Below are positions 50,483 through 58,276 of a DNA stretch of 64,000 nucleotides, piece after piece. The notes under the pieces are model-generated. The model made no database searches. It had not been told where the DNA came from and saw only the letters and a list, made by a program, of their open reading frames with translations. The translations under genes were made by a program, and so were the position numbers. Source of the stretch: an uncultured Aquimarina sp. (GTDB lineage: Bacteria > Bacteroidota > Bacteroidia > Flavobacteriales > Flavobacteriaceae). The stretch is taken from assembly GCF_947492405.1 (NCBI RefSeq), contig NZ_CANLMP010000005.1:62001-126000 (forward strand), read 5' to 3'. How positions within the stretch are numbered: the first letter of the stretch is position 1; the number at the start of each line of letters is the position of its first letter.

Positions 50483-50857
50483 TCAACTCCATATATGCTG
50501 ATATTTATCCTTGTTCTCCCATAACACCCATACGTTTATAAGCAACAATATGATACTTAGAACAGTATTTGAAGGAGCTAAGAATATATTGAACAAAAAA
50601 ATTCCAACGGTTATTGGAAAAATAATCAATGCCCCAAGTCCTCTATATTTAGGAATAGTGAATAGAATTCCACCAATAATCTCAATAACCCCTACCAAAG
50701 CAAATAACCATCCCGAAGCTATCATAGCATTGATAAGAGCGTTTGCCTCATCTGGCATTTCTATTACAGGCATATGATTTGTGAATTTGCTTACGCCCGA
50801 GTTAAGCATCATTAGTCCGAAAAGTAGACTAATTACAAAGAGAATTTTGTTTTTCAT
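50483..50857 (-). CDS. DoxX-family membrane protein
   Basis: This 124-residue protein has four membrane helices and the DoxX pattern: ISLLFGLMMLNSGVSKF in helix one, GWLFALVGVIEIIGGILFTIP in helix two, and YRGLGALIIFPITVGIFLFNIFLAP in helix three. It lies in the middle of the minus-strand operon between a receiver-like protein and the SnoaL-like protein. It is the third DoxX gene of the window and, like the others, next to oxidoreductase or hydrolase genes. Confidence 0.82.
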   Translation of the reverse strand: MKNKILFVISLLFGLMMLNSGVSKFTNHMPVIEMPDEANALINAMIASGWLFALVGVIEIIGGILFTIPKYRGLGALIIFPITVGIFLFNIFLAPSNTVLSIILLLINVWVLWENKDKYQHIWS

Positions 50858-50869
50858 GTTCCTATGATT

Positions 50870-51235
50870 TTAGTTATATAATTTTGGTTTCAAGCCAAGC
50901 TTTTTAGCTATATCCTTCTGAATACCCTCATCACTATACCTATATTCTACACCTGGTTCAGTTATTTTAATATTTTCATCATGATCTCGGATAAAATTTT
51001 TAATTCGCACACGCTGCTCAGATGTATAGGCTCCTCCTATGAGAACTATATCTACCTTATCTCTTTCTCGTAGCAGCTGAATTCCTTCTGTTTCACTCAA
51101 TGCTCCATAAATAGTTAAATCACCAATCTCTGAAATGATTTGAATGACTGAATGCCTTCTGCCAGGATCACCTCCAAATAAAAGAATCACAGGAGCATTT
51201 GTGTTTGTTGATATTAATTCTTTAAATAATTTCAT
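50870..51235 (-). CDS. Receiver-like alpha/beta protein without phospho-acceptor Asp
   Basis: From ATG 51235 the protein has 121 residues. It alternates strands and helices like a CheY receiver (APVILLFGGDPGRRHSVIQIISEIG, VDIVLIGGAYTSEQRVRIKNFI, IKITEPG), but the strand-three Asp is replaced (LIGGAY), so it should not be phosphorylated. An N-terminal helix precedes the fold. It could be a pseudo-receiver or a small nucleotide- or ligand-binding protein. The neighbours (porin before, DoxX after) give no direct clue. Confidence 0.55.
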   Translation of the reverse strand: MKLFKELISTNTNAPVILLFGGDPGRRHSVIQIISEIGDLTIYGALSETEGIQLLRERDKVDIVLIGGAYTSEQRVRIKNFIRDHDENIKITEPGVEYRYSDEGIQKDIAKKLGLKPKLYN

Positions 51236-51293
51236 CTGTTTAAATAGTTTAAAAATGTTTATCAAATCAAAGTATATTACTTTGCATTTTGTA

Positions 51294-52697
51294 TTAAAAT
51301 CTAAAATGTAACGTCAAGTTTAAAAAATCACTGATCTCCATAGGGGTAGGATTATCTTTTACAAATCCTCCTGAATAAAAATGAGAATAGTTGATACTTC
51401 CTTTAAAATACTTATTGAAAGTATAGGTAAACTGAAAATCAAGTTGACTCCCTAGATATTCTTTATTAGAATCATTAGGCGCTAAAAACGGAATACCAGA
51501 GCCACCGATATAAAGACCATCTTCTACAGAAGTTCTCCAATACCAGGTCCAATCCAATAGAAAAGAAAACTCGTTGGTTTTTTCTATTGTAAAGCTAGGG
51601 TGCACATCCCAAAAATTTGCCGCATACAATGCTCCGGCACCTCTATAATATCCTTGTCTTGGATACATTGGATTAAAAGTATTGACCTTAGTATCTGTCG
51701 AATCTCTATCTCCTGTAAAATAATCTACTTTTAGCCCTATTCTTTTCTTTATAACATCTTCTGAATCAAAAGTGTACCCGACCTCTCCAAAAAAACCAAA
51801 AGCTGTAATATCAGAATCACCAACGGTCCCGAATTGTCCTGCAGCTTCCACATCATAATCCCAATGAGTACCTTTTTTATACACTCGGACTCCAATTGTA
51901 TGCCTGGTTTCTTTACCATCAGCGTTAAAGAATTGAGAAGTATCATCTATAAAACCTAGATAGTAAGCATCTAATTTTCCCTTAAAAACAATAGCTTTTT
52001 TTGATTGCAAATAGCTCCCCCAAAAGGTTTCATCTGAATCTAAAACAGGATTATCAAGAATGCCAAAATCGTTCGTTCCGTACTTGGTAAAAAAAGTATC
52101 TGCTTTCCAGTCTTTACTATTGTACAAAAGAGAGATACCCTCCCAATAATGCCTTACATTGGGACCTTCTCGGATCGTCACAAGTCTACCTCGTCCATAA
52201 TTTAACTCTTGTCTTCCGATTCTTGTGGTAAACGTATTTCTTTCTGAATTTAAAATCTTATAATCAACAAATGCGTTCAATAAGAAAAGTTCGTCTCTAT
52301 CAATACTTCTTGGCGGAGCTTCCCTAAACGACTCAAAACCAGAGGCAGGTTGTACAAAAAACCTGAAATTATTACCAATATGCAGATCCGCATGAACCAT
52401 CAATCTGGTTAATAAATAGCCTTCACCCTCATCATCACGATTTCGCGTACTTTCGTAAAATACCTTTACTTCTCCACCTATTGATATATAAGATGTTTTA
52501 GTATTGTTTAGAGGTACAAATTTCAAATGGTCTAATGTATTCGAAACCTGAGATGTATCCTTTAAGTATTCATAGTTTTCAAGAAACCTAACAGGTATTA
52601 TTGGTTGATTTTTCTTTCTTTTTTCTTGAGCATTGACTGATACTGCCATTAAAGTGAATGATAGTATCAAGTTTATTATTATTTTATTATTCAACAT
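51294..52697 (-). CDS. Alginate-export-family outer-membrane porin
   Basis: The product, about 467 residues from ATG 52697 (or 472 from 52712), has a signal peptide ending VNAQ and a beta-barrel of the alginate export family: YISIGGEVKVFYEST, TTRIGRQELNYGRGRL, HYWEGISLLYNSKDWKADTFF, and a C-terminal LNLTLHFRF typical of outer-membrane proteins. It probably lets an anionic or aromatic small molecule enter, supplying the intracellular hydrolases. It starts 3 bases after the upstream hydrolase stop. Confidence 0.82.
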   Translation of the reverse strand: MLNNKIIINLILSFTLMAVSVNAQEKRKKNQPIIPVRFLENYEYLKDTSQVSNTLDHLKFVPLNNTKTSYISIGGEVKVFYESTRNRDDEGEGYLLTRLMVHADLHIGNNFRFFVQPASGFESFREAPPRSIDRDELFLLNAFVDYKILNSERNTFTTRIGRQELNYGRGRLVTIREGPNVRHYWEGISLLYNSKDWKADTFFTKYGTNDFGILDNPVLDSDETFWGSYLQSKKAIVFKGKLDAYYLGFIDDTSQFFNADGKETRHTIGVRVYKKGTHWDYDVEAAGQFGTVGDSDITAFGFFGEVGYTFDSEDVIKKRIGLKVDYFTGDRDSTDTKVNTFNPMYPRQGYYRGAGALYAANFWDVHPSFTIEKTNEFSFLLDWTWYWRTSVEDGLYIGGSGIPFLAPNDSNKEYLGSQLDFQFTYTFNKYFKGSINYSHFYSGGFVKDNPTPMEISDFLNLTLHFRF

Positions 52698-52715
52698 CAA
52701 GAAACTAAACACATT

Positions 52716-53582
52716 TTATGGTTTTTTTAGAAATTGTAGTACTTGTTTCAATAAATACTCTGGTCGTTCTTCCGCTATCATATGTCCACAATTTGGAATT
52801 ACACCACCTGTAATATCCGCACAGAAAGGTTCTAACTGTTGGAAAGTATAGGCCGATCCATATTGTCCTCCAAGAGCTAAGACAGGTACTTGTATTTTAC
52901 CTTTTTCTATAGCTGCAGAAAACTGATCTGTAGTTATCAAAGCATCCTTGTACCAGCCTACACTGCCTCGAATCCCAGCTTTAGAAGCGTAGGTTCTCAT
53001 ATATTCATCTTTATCCTTTTCGCTAATTGCAGAAGGATTGTAAAGCATCAACCCATAAAGATAATTCCAAAATTCACGTTCTTTTCCATCAATAAGTGTT
53101 TCTGGCAAATCAATAGCTGCATTGAATCCAAAATGCCAATATCCGCCATGGTTTTCTTTTGTAAATGTGGTAAACTGATGTAGGTTAACACTGGGCAATG
53201 GCTCATCCAAATAAGTTATTGATGCAACCTCTTCCGGAAAATGAGCTGCGAAAAGAAATGTTGGTAAAGCCCCCATATCCCAACCTACCACATGTACTTT
53301 TTTAGAAATTTCTAATTGCCGTAATATTGCTCTAAGGTCTTCTACTAAATTTAATCCATCATAACCACTCAAAGGTTTATCGCTATCACCATAACCTCGC
53401 ATATCTGGACAAATCACCGTATATCCATCTTCCACTAATTTCGGAGCTATTTTTCGCCAAGTATAGGATGTCCCCAACCAGCCGTGTACCAACAAAATTG
53501 GTGTTCCATTCCCGGCTTTTCTAAGATGAATTCTAGTGTTATTTACAAATAATTTATGTTGTTCAAAATCTTTAAATTTCAT
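52716..53582 (-). CDS. Alpha/beta hydrolase with Asp nucleophile
   Basis: The 288-residue protein has HGWLGTSYTWRKI, DMRGYGDSDKPLSGYDG, the elbow VGWDMGALPTF with Asp as nucleophile, and NCGHMIAEERP with the catalytic His. The pattern is that of the epoxide hydrolase/haloalkane dehalogenase group. It is a paralogue of the protein at 49192 and is in the same operon. No signal peptide is present. The natural substrate could be an epoxide, an organohalide or an ester, and cannot be told from sequence alone. Confidence 0.85.
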   Translation of the reverse strand: MKFKDFEQHKLFVNNTRIHLRKAGNGTPILLVHGWLGTSYTWRKIAPKLVEDGYTVICPDMRGYGDSDKPLSGYDGLNLVEDLRAILRQLEISKKVHVVGWDMGALPTFLFAAHFPEEVASITYLDEPLPSVNLHQFTTFTKENHGGYWHFGFNAAIDLPETLIDGKEREFWNYLYGLMLYNPSAISEKDKDEYMRTYASKAGIRGSVGWYKDALITTDQFSAAIEKGKIQVPVLALGGQYGSAYTFQQLEPFCADITGGVIPNCGHMIAEERPEYLLKQVLQFLKKP

Positions 53583-53605
53583 AGTCTATTTTTTTGTTTA
53601 GTCTA

Positions 53606-53860
53606 CTAATTTTTTGGGGAGTTTGCTACATATTTAGTTATTCTTGTTACTACCGGAAGTGTTATTATCACGATCGGAATAACTACAATCCAAGTCTTGA
53701 AAAAATTACTTATCCATATAAAGAAGAAACCTTCGATGCTTCCTTCATTCATCCAAAGCATAATTCCAGATAGACTTAAACCAATAAACAAGGTCATTAG
53801 TAACATAAAAATGGGCATATAAAACTTTGACGAAAGTTTTTTTCTATTTGACATCATCAT
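53606..53860 (-). CDS. DUF2798-like small membrane protein
   Basis: The 84-residue protein has two membrane helices (MPIFMLLMTLFIGLSLSGIMLWMNEG and WISNFFKTWIVVIPIVIITLPVV), with the order and the FF(K)TW / PIV motifs of DUF2798 proteins. The function of that family is unknown. It starts 3 bases after the isochorismatase-like gene and precedes the alpha/beta hydrolase by 23 bases. Confidence 0.75.
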   Translation of the reverse strand: MMMSNRKKLSSKFYMPIFMLLMTLFIGLSLSGIMLWMNEGSIEGFFFIWISNFFKTWIVVIPIVIITLPVVTRITKYVANSPKN

Positions 53861-53863
53861 CAG

Positions 53864-54562
53864 TTAATCTTTATACGCCTGATAAAAACCGCCCCAAGCA
53901 CTATGCTCCTGATACAATTTACCTATAGCCTCTCCCTGAGGAGTTTGCCAATCTCCCATTAATTCAGAAGCCAATGTTCCCCAGGATACCATGGTGGCGC
54001 CTGCTTGTGTCATTCTAAGCATTGCCGCATGTTCTACTAATTTTTGATCACTACCAGAAGCATCAACTACTACATATACTTGATATCCATTTTTCAAAAG
54101 ATCTAAGGTGAGTAACTGTGTACAGATATCTAATGATATACCTCCTAGGATAATTTTCTTCTTCCCTATTTTCTTTATTTCCTCTCGAAATTTAGGTTCA
54201 TCCCAAGCACTAGGTGTGTGACGTTCTACTCTGATTCCTTTGCTTAAATGTTCTCTTACCAGAGGATAGAAATTGCCTCTAAAACCTCCTTCTTCTCCAA
54301 GTACTATCGTGGGCATATCAAAAATTTCTGTCAATTTAGCTAATGCTGTAGCATTATTGACAAATGTGCTTTTCTCAATGGTTCTCAGACCTGGATCGAA
54401 ACCTGTTAAAAAATCTACCATTACAAAAGCGGCATTATCAGGAGACAATTTCTCGGTATAAGGATCAGAACTTTCTGATTTCGAAATGGCAAATGAGTAA
54501 AATATCGTGCTTAGAATAATTATTACGAATAAACTTAACCCTACGTGATTTGTTTTTTTCAT
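53864..54562 (-). CDS. Exported or anchored isochorismatase-like (YcaC-family) hydrolase
   Basis: The 232-residue protein has an N-terminal hydrophobic helix (residues 9-26), which may be a signal or anchor, then a cysteine-hydrolase domain: AAFVMVDFLTGF with the acidic residue, ERHTPSAWDEPKF with the conserved Arg, and GGISLDICTQLLTLDLL with the nucleophilic Cys. The remainder (VYVVVDASGS, MTQAGATMVSWGTLASELMGDW) fits the YcaC subfamily. It is the first gene of the eight-gene minus-strand operon. Confidence 0.85.
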   Translation of the reverse strand: MKKTNHVGLSLFVIIILSTIFYSFAISKSESSDPYTEKLSPDNAAFVMVDFLTGFDPGLRTIEKSTFVNNATALAKLTEIFDMPTIVLGEEGGFRGNFYPLVREHLSKGIRVERHTPSAWDEPKFREEIKKIGKKKIILGGISLDICTQLLTLDLLKNGYQVYVVVDASGSDQKLVEHAAMLRMTQAGATMVSWGTLASELMGDWQTPQGEAIGKLYQEHSAWGGFYQAYKD

Positions 54563-55018
54563 TACAATATGATTTAAGTATTAACATTATGACATGTCAA
54601 ATTTCAATCATATTCCAACTAATGAATGGCACTTATTCCATCAATAGTTTCAATTATTTCAGTTCTAATAACTAATACATGAAAAGGATTAATAATCTTT
54701 TAATTAATTGGAAGAATTAGTGGAGAGGTTGAATTCTTTTAGTTGCTATCTCAATACTTACCATAGTATTTACTGCTCTTGTATGAATATACAATATCAT
54801 TCTAACTACATTTTATTACAAAATCAAAGTCTAAAAATCCATATTAAAAGAAAATATTATCTAGTACTTTGATTTAACCTCTTACTCTCCCCACCCTTTA
54901 TTTATTAGTAATACACTACATATTGTATCGGGAAGTAAAATTACTATTAGTAAAAAAAGAGGGAAACTAGCCCCTCTTTTTTTAATATATATTTCAAAAA
55001 AGTAAAACTTATATTCTA
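54563..55018. other. 456-base intergenic region
   Basis: This AT-rich region contains the presumed promoter of the minus-strand hydrolase operon at its left side and a strong terminator at its right (54952-54983). Between them I see no coding potential or repeat. Confidence 0.4.
54952..54983 (-). terminator. Intrinsic terminator after the FAD oxidoreductase gene
   Basis: A stem of three G:C-rich pairs extended by A:T pairs (AAAAAAGAGGG against CCCTCTTTTTT) is flanked by A- and T-runs on both sides. It lies 36 bases past the stop of the oxidoreductase gene and separates two transcription units. Confidence 0.8.
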
Positions 55019-57256
55019 CTACTTCAATTTTACTCCACTAAAAATCGCTGTTTCTGATGGCAATCCAAGTTTACTTCTCATCACTTGTCCCGCCTGAAGA
55101 CCTGCTACTATGGCGCCTTCATAATACCCTACGTTAACACCAAAATTGATCCAATCTCCGGTGATTATAAGATTATCAAAACCAGATTCACTAGCTTTAA
55201 GACGGTATTTATTAGAACCTGGGAGTGATAAGGTGTACCTATCCGTAGGATTTACATTAGCACGAAAAAACTGGGTTTTAAGTCTGCCATAGTCAGTTTT
55301 GGCGGCCTTTGAAAAATCATGAATTACATCTAACTTCATTCCTTCAGGATACTCCAGTGTAGTGGCATTCGGAAAAAACCAGCCCATTTTATCTTTTAGC
55401 CATTGTTCTGAAACACGCATAATGCGCTCTAATTGTTCGTGAGGATAATTATGATCCGAATATGGAGGTATATTTTCAGGATCTAAGAATGATCCTGTAT
55501 AGTATATCAATACGCCAGGTTTATCATTATTCCAGTCTTCATATGGCATTACCTGAGACATATCTATAAATGAATATTGAGGATCAGCATACGTTACTAA
55601 GTTGGGTAATGATCCTTCTGGAAAACCCCAATCTGGTAAATTCATCCCCAGCTCTTTTAATGTAGGCTTAATCCATAATTGCATAGACATGGTAGGAATA
55701 CTTTTTACGTGATTATACATCTTATTCCATGCTGTATTATTAGCTATAATCTCCTTACAGATACCTTCATCTCCACCTAAAACATCAATAGGAATTCCTA
55801 AAATTACGTAGTCAAAATCTTTCCCTTTTTCTAAAGCAAGTTCCCTTACATTTTTCCAACCGCACCAAGCTTCTTCCAGATCATATTTGCCTTCCTTAAG
55901 CATTTTAGCTTGTTGATCGTCTATCTGATCATAAAGAGGCTCTCCTGGCCATACATCCAAGCCTTTGAAAGGGTACGTAGGATTGTATGTGCCATTCTTT
56001 AATGTAACCTGTTCGGCCATAGACACTTTTTCTATTTCTCCAGAATCCGAATAGTGCACCTGTTCTACTTTATGGAAAAACTTAAATTTTACACCTCTAT
56101 TTTTAAGTGTTAAATAAATTGGAGTGATCATGGTATCAGCCGTTCCTGCTTTAAACTTCCATACAAAAGACCCTTTGTAACCTGCTGAATTTGTTAGAAA
56201 ATGAAGTCCAACTCCAGCCGCTAGACTACCTTGCTGATCAGTTCCTGTTAGATTGTGAAATGTACCGGTATATAAAAACCTAACCATAGCAGAACTCAAT
56301 AATCGTTCACTTGCTCCATGGTTTTTGAGCCATGCTCGGTAATCCAAATCATTAATACGCTCATAGTCTAGTTCGTGAGTTTCTGAATTATATACATCTT
56401 CAAATGTTCCTTTCATATTAACAAGTCCGAATTCTACAAATACAGCTAGCCAATAGAAATATTCATCATGATTTGCAATGGAATCAATGAGTTTAGTAAT
56501 CCATTTAGAAAGCACATCGAGTAGTTCTTTGATCAAAGAATGATGATCTTTTCTTTGTGAATGCTCGTGATCACCACTGGTTAGATTCTGAACTAATTCG
56601 GACACATAATTCAGTAACTTTTCACCTTCATGTTTAAAAATTTTATCTTTTATAAATCCTTCAAATTTAGATTTGAAACTTGCCCACAGCGGATGATGTT
56701 CTGGAGGTTTAACTTCTTTGGCAGATTCAGAAGCTAAATTCATAAGACTCTCTTTATTAGGGTCTGTTCCAAATAAAATTTCAGAAATCAATCCTACTGC
56801 TTTTTGAACAATTGCTGAAAAAGGCAGTGGTCCACCCTGACCAGGTATATAATCGTTAGACGGAAAAATAATATTCTTTTTAATCCATCGATTTGTCTTA
56901 GGATCAAAATGAGTAAGTAATGTTGTATCCTCTCGATCAAAAGCATCTTCCCAAGATTTAAAAGGACTATTAGGCATTAAATTATGTTTTTCGCATTCGC
57001 TGTAAGAGTCTTGAATTAGTCGAAATGCATTTTCGTACCATCCTTGAGCGATATGAATCCCGTGTTCTTGAATCCTTTCGTTTGGTCCTCTCCCGGTAGC
57101 AGTTTTCCCTCCTAGTCTCCACCCCATTTGATAAATGGTTATATCATAATGATCTTGCCAATTTTCATAGGAACTAAGTTCATAGGCGGATGTAAGAGAC
57201 GACATACCACTACCCAGTATTGCTATTTTCTTTTTGTGTTCTTGTTTATTTTGCAT
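55019..57256 (-). CDS. FAD/NAD(P)-dependent oxidoreductase (phytoene desaturase-like)
   Basis: The 745-residue protein has an N-terminal dinucleotide-binding motif (KKIAILGSGMSSLTSAYEL) and, after it, MGWRLGGKTATGRG and QEHGIHIAQGWYENAF, typical of the amine oxidase/phytoene desaturase superfamily. Near the C-terminus NLIITGDWINFGVNVGYYEGAIVAGLQAG forms the second FAD-binding part. An insertion of about 150 residues (about 160-310) is larger than in desaturases. It could oxidise or dehydrogenate a hydrophobic substrate. The preceding gene, 13 bases upstream, encodes an unrecognised protein likely to work with it. Confidence 0.82.
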   Translation of the reverse strand: MQNKQEHKKKIAILGSGMSSLTSAYELSSYENWQDHYDITIYQMGWRLGGKTATGRGPNERIQEHGIHIAQGWYENAFRLIQDSYSECEKHNLMPNSPFKSWEDAFDREDTTLLTHFDPKTNRWIKKNIIFPSNDYIPGQGGPLPFSAIVQKAVGLISEILFGTDPNKESLMNLASESAKEVKPPEHHPLWASFKSKFEGFIKDKIFKHEGEKLLNYVSELVQNLTSGDHEHSQRKDHHSLIKELLDVLSKWITKLIDSIANHDEYFYWLAVFVEFGLVNMKGTFEDVYNSETHELDYERINDLDYRAWLKNHGASERLLSSAMVRFLYTGTFHNLTGTDQQGSLAAGVGLHFLTNSAGYKGSFVWKFKAGTADTMITPIYLTLKNRGVKFKFFHKVEQVHYSDSGEIEKVSMAEQVTLKNGTYNPTYPFKGLDVWPGEPLYDQIDDQQAKMLKEGKYDLEEAWCGWKNVRELALEKGKDFDYVILGIPIDVLGGDEGICKEIIANNTAWNKMYNHVKSIPTMSMQLWIKPTLKELGMNLPDWGFPEGSLPNLVTYADPQYSFIDMSQVMPYEDWNNDKPGVLIYYTGSFLDPENIPPYSDHNYPHEQLERIMRVSEQWLKDKMGWFFPNATTLEYPEGMKLDVIHDFSKAAKTDYGRLKTQFFRANVNPTDRYTLSLPGSNKYRLKASESGFDNLIITGDWINFGVNVGYYEGAIVAGLQAGQVMRSKLGLPSETAIFSGVKLK

Positions 57257-57269
57257 TGGTTTATTGGTT

Positions 57270-58130
57270 TTAAGAAATTGGAATTTTTTTAATTATTAAA
57301 TTTTTATTGAAGTGTGCTGTGCTAAGTTTACTTTGACTAATTGGATAAATAGGTTTATTATTATTGATAAACTTATTCACTATTGGAGCGTTATTCCATA
57401 TAGCAGCTTCGGCATATAACTCGTTCAAATGTGGTACAATTAATAGTTTATCAAAAACATCTTCTACCAATCCCATAAAATTATGTGCATGATGAGTGAT
57501 GTACTTAATGTCTTCTTTTGATAATGGATAATTACTTGGATAAAACGCTTCTATATCTGTTATCATAGAAACAGCAAATCCTCTTGGATTGGCAAATATT
57601 TTACCTAAGATTCCAAAACTTACGCCCTCTACCATCGACTGCGCATATAGTAATCGATATAGTACTATATTCATAAAATATTGCTCATAAATAGTTTCTT
57701 TATAGGCTAGTGAATCAGCTACTTGATATCCAGAAATGATACTAGAATTATGCGCACGATACCATGAAGTTTCATTGGGTGAATTGATATAATTAAGCCA
57801 GAAATTCACTGGAACTGGCAGGTTTTGAAAAGTCTCTCCAGATTCTTTAATCAATTGAGCAAGTGTCGCTACATATAAAAAATGACTATTTACTTCTCTC
57901 CACCAAGAACTTCCGGCTGGTTGTCCGTTTATGGAATTAAGTGTCCCTCTTTTTATTTCCCAGTCAATAAATGCTAATTCAGAATTTCCTAATCCTTCTT
58001 TTCCTTCAATAAAAGGATCTCCATATTTTTGATAGAATTCATATCGAAGTTTATAGCGTCCTTGAGGGTTATCAGAGACAGAAAGCACAATTTCTTTAGC
58101 TTTTATCTCGAGCGTTTTAAGTTGGTTCAT
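57270..58130 (-). CDS. Helical protein of unknown function, partner of the FAD oxidoreductase
   Basis: I do not recognise this 286-residue protein. It has no signal peptide or obvious membrane span. It appears mostly helical, with conserved-looking polar clusters such as NSHFLYVATLAQLIKESG, NETSWYRAHNSSIISGY and YITHHAHNFMGLVEDVFDKL. The His pairs might hold a metal or heme, but no known motif is complete. It is first in a two-gene operon with the FAD oxidoreductase and divergent from the histidine kinase gene. Confidence 0.6.
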   Translation of the reverse strand: MNQLKTLEIKAKEIVLSVSDNPQGRYKLRYEFYQKYGDPFIEGKEGLGNSELAFIDWEIKRGTLNSINGQPAGSSWWREVNSHFLYVATLAQLIKESGETFQNLPVPVNFWLNYINSPNETSWYRAHNSSIISGYQVADSLAYKETIYEQYFMNIVLYRLLYAQSMVEGVSFGILGKIFANPRGFAVSMITDIEAFYPSNYPLSKEDIKYITHHAHNFMGLVEDVFDKLLIVPHLNELYAEAAIWNNAPIVNKFINNNKPIYPISQSKLSTAHFNKNLIIKKIPIS

Positions 58131-58159
58131 AATAGTGGTTAGGTTTTATATATTGCTCC

Positions 58160-58189
58160 TAAATTTACGAGTTAAAATGTTATATGCAA
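58160..58189 (-). promoter_or_regulatory. Candidate promoter of the oxidoreductase operon
   Basis: On the minus strand TTG (58187-58189) and TAAATTTA (58160-58167) are separated by 19 bases, one base off the TAnnTTTG consensus, and lie 30-60 bases before the start codon at 58130. Confidence 0.35.
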
Positions 58190-58276
58190 TAAATATTTTT
58201 AGGGAATCCTACACTTATATTTCATAAATTTACTTATTATGTAAAAAGTTTTTTTTTAAAATACTAAGCATTAAGA

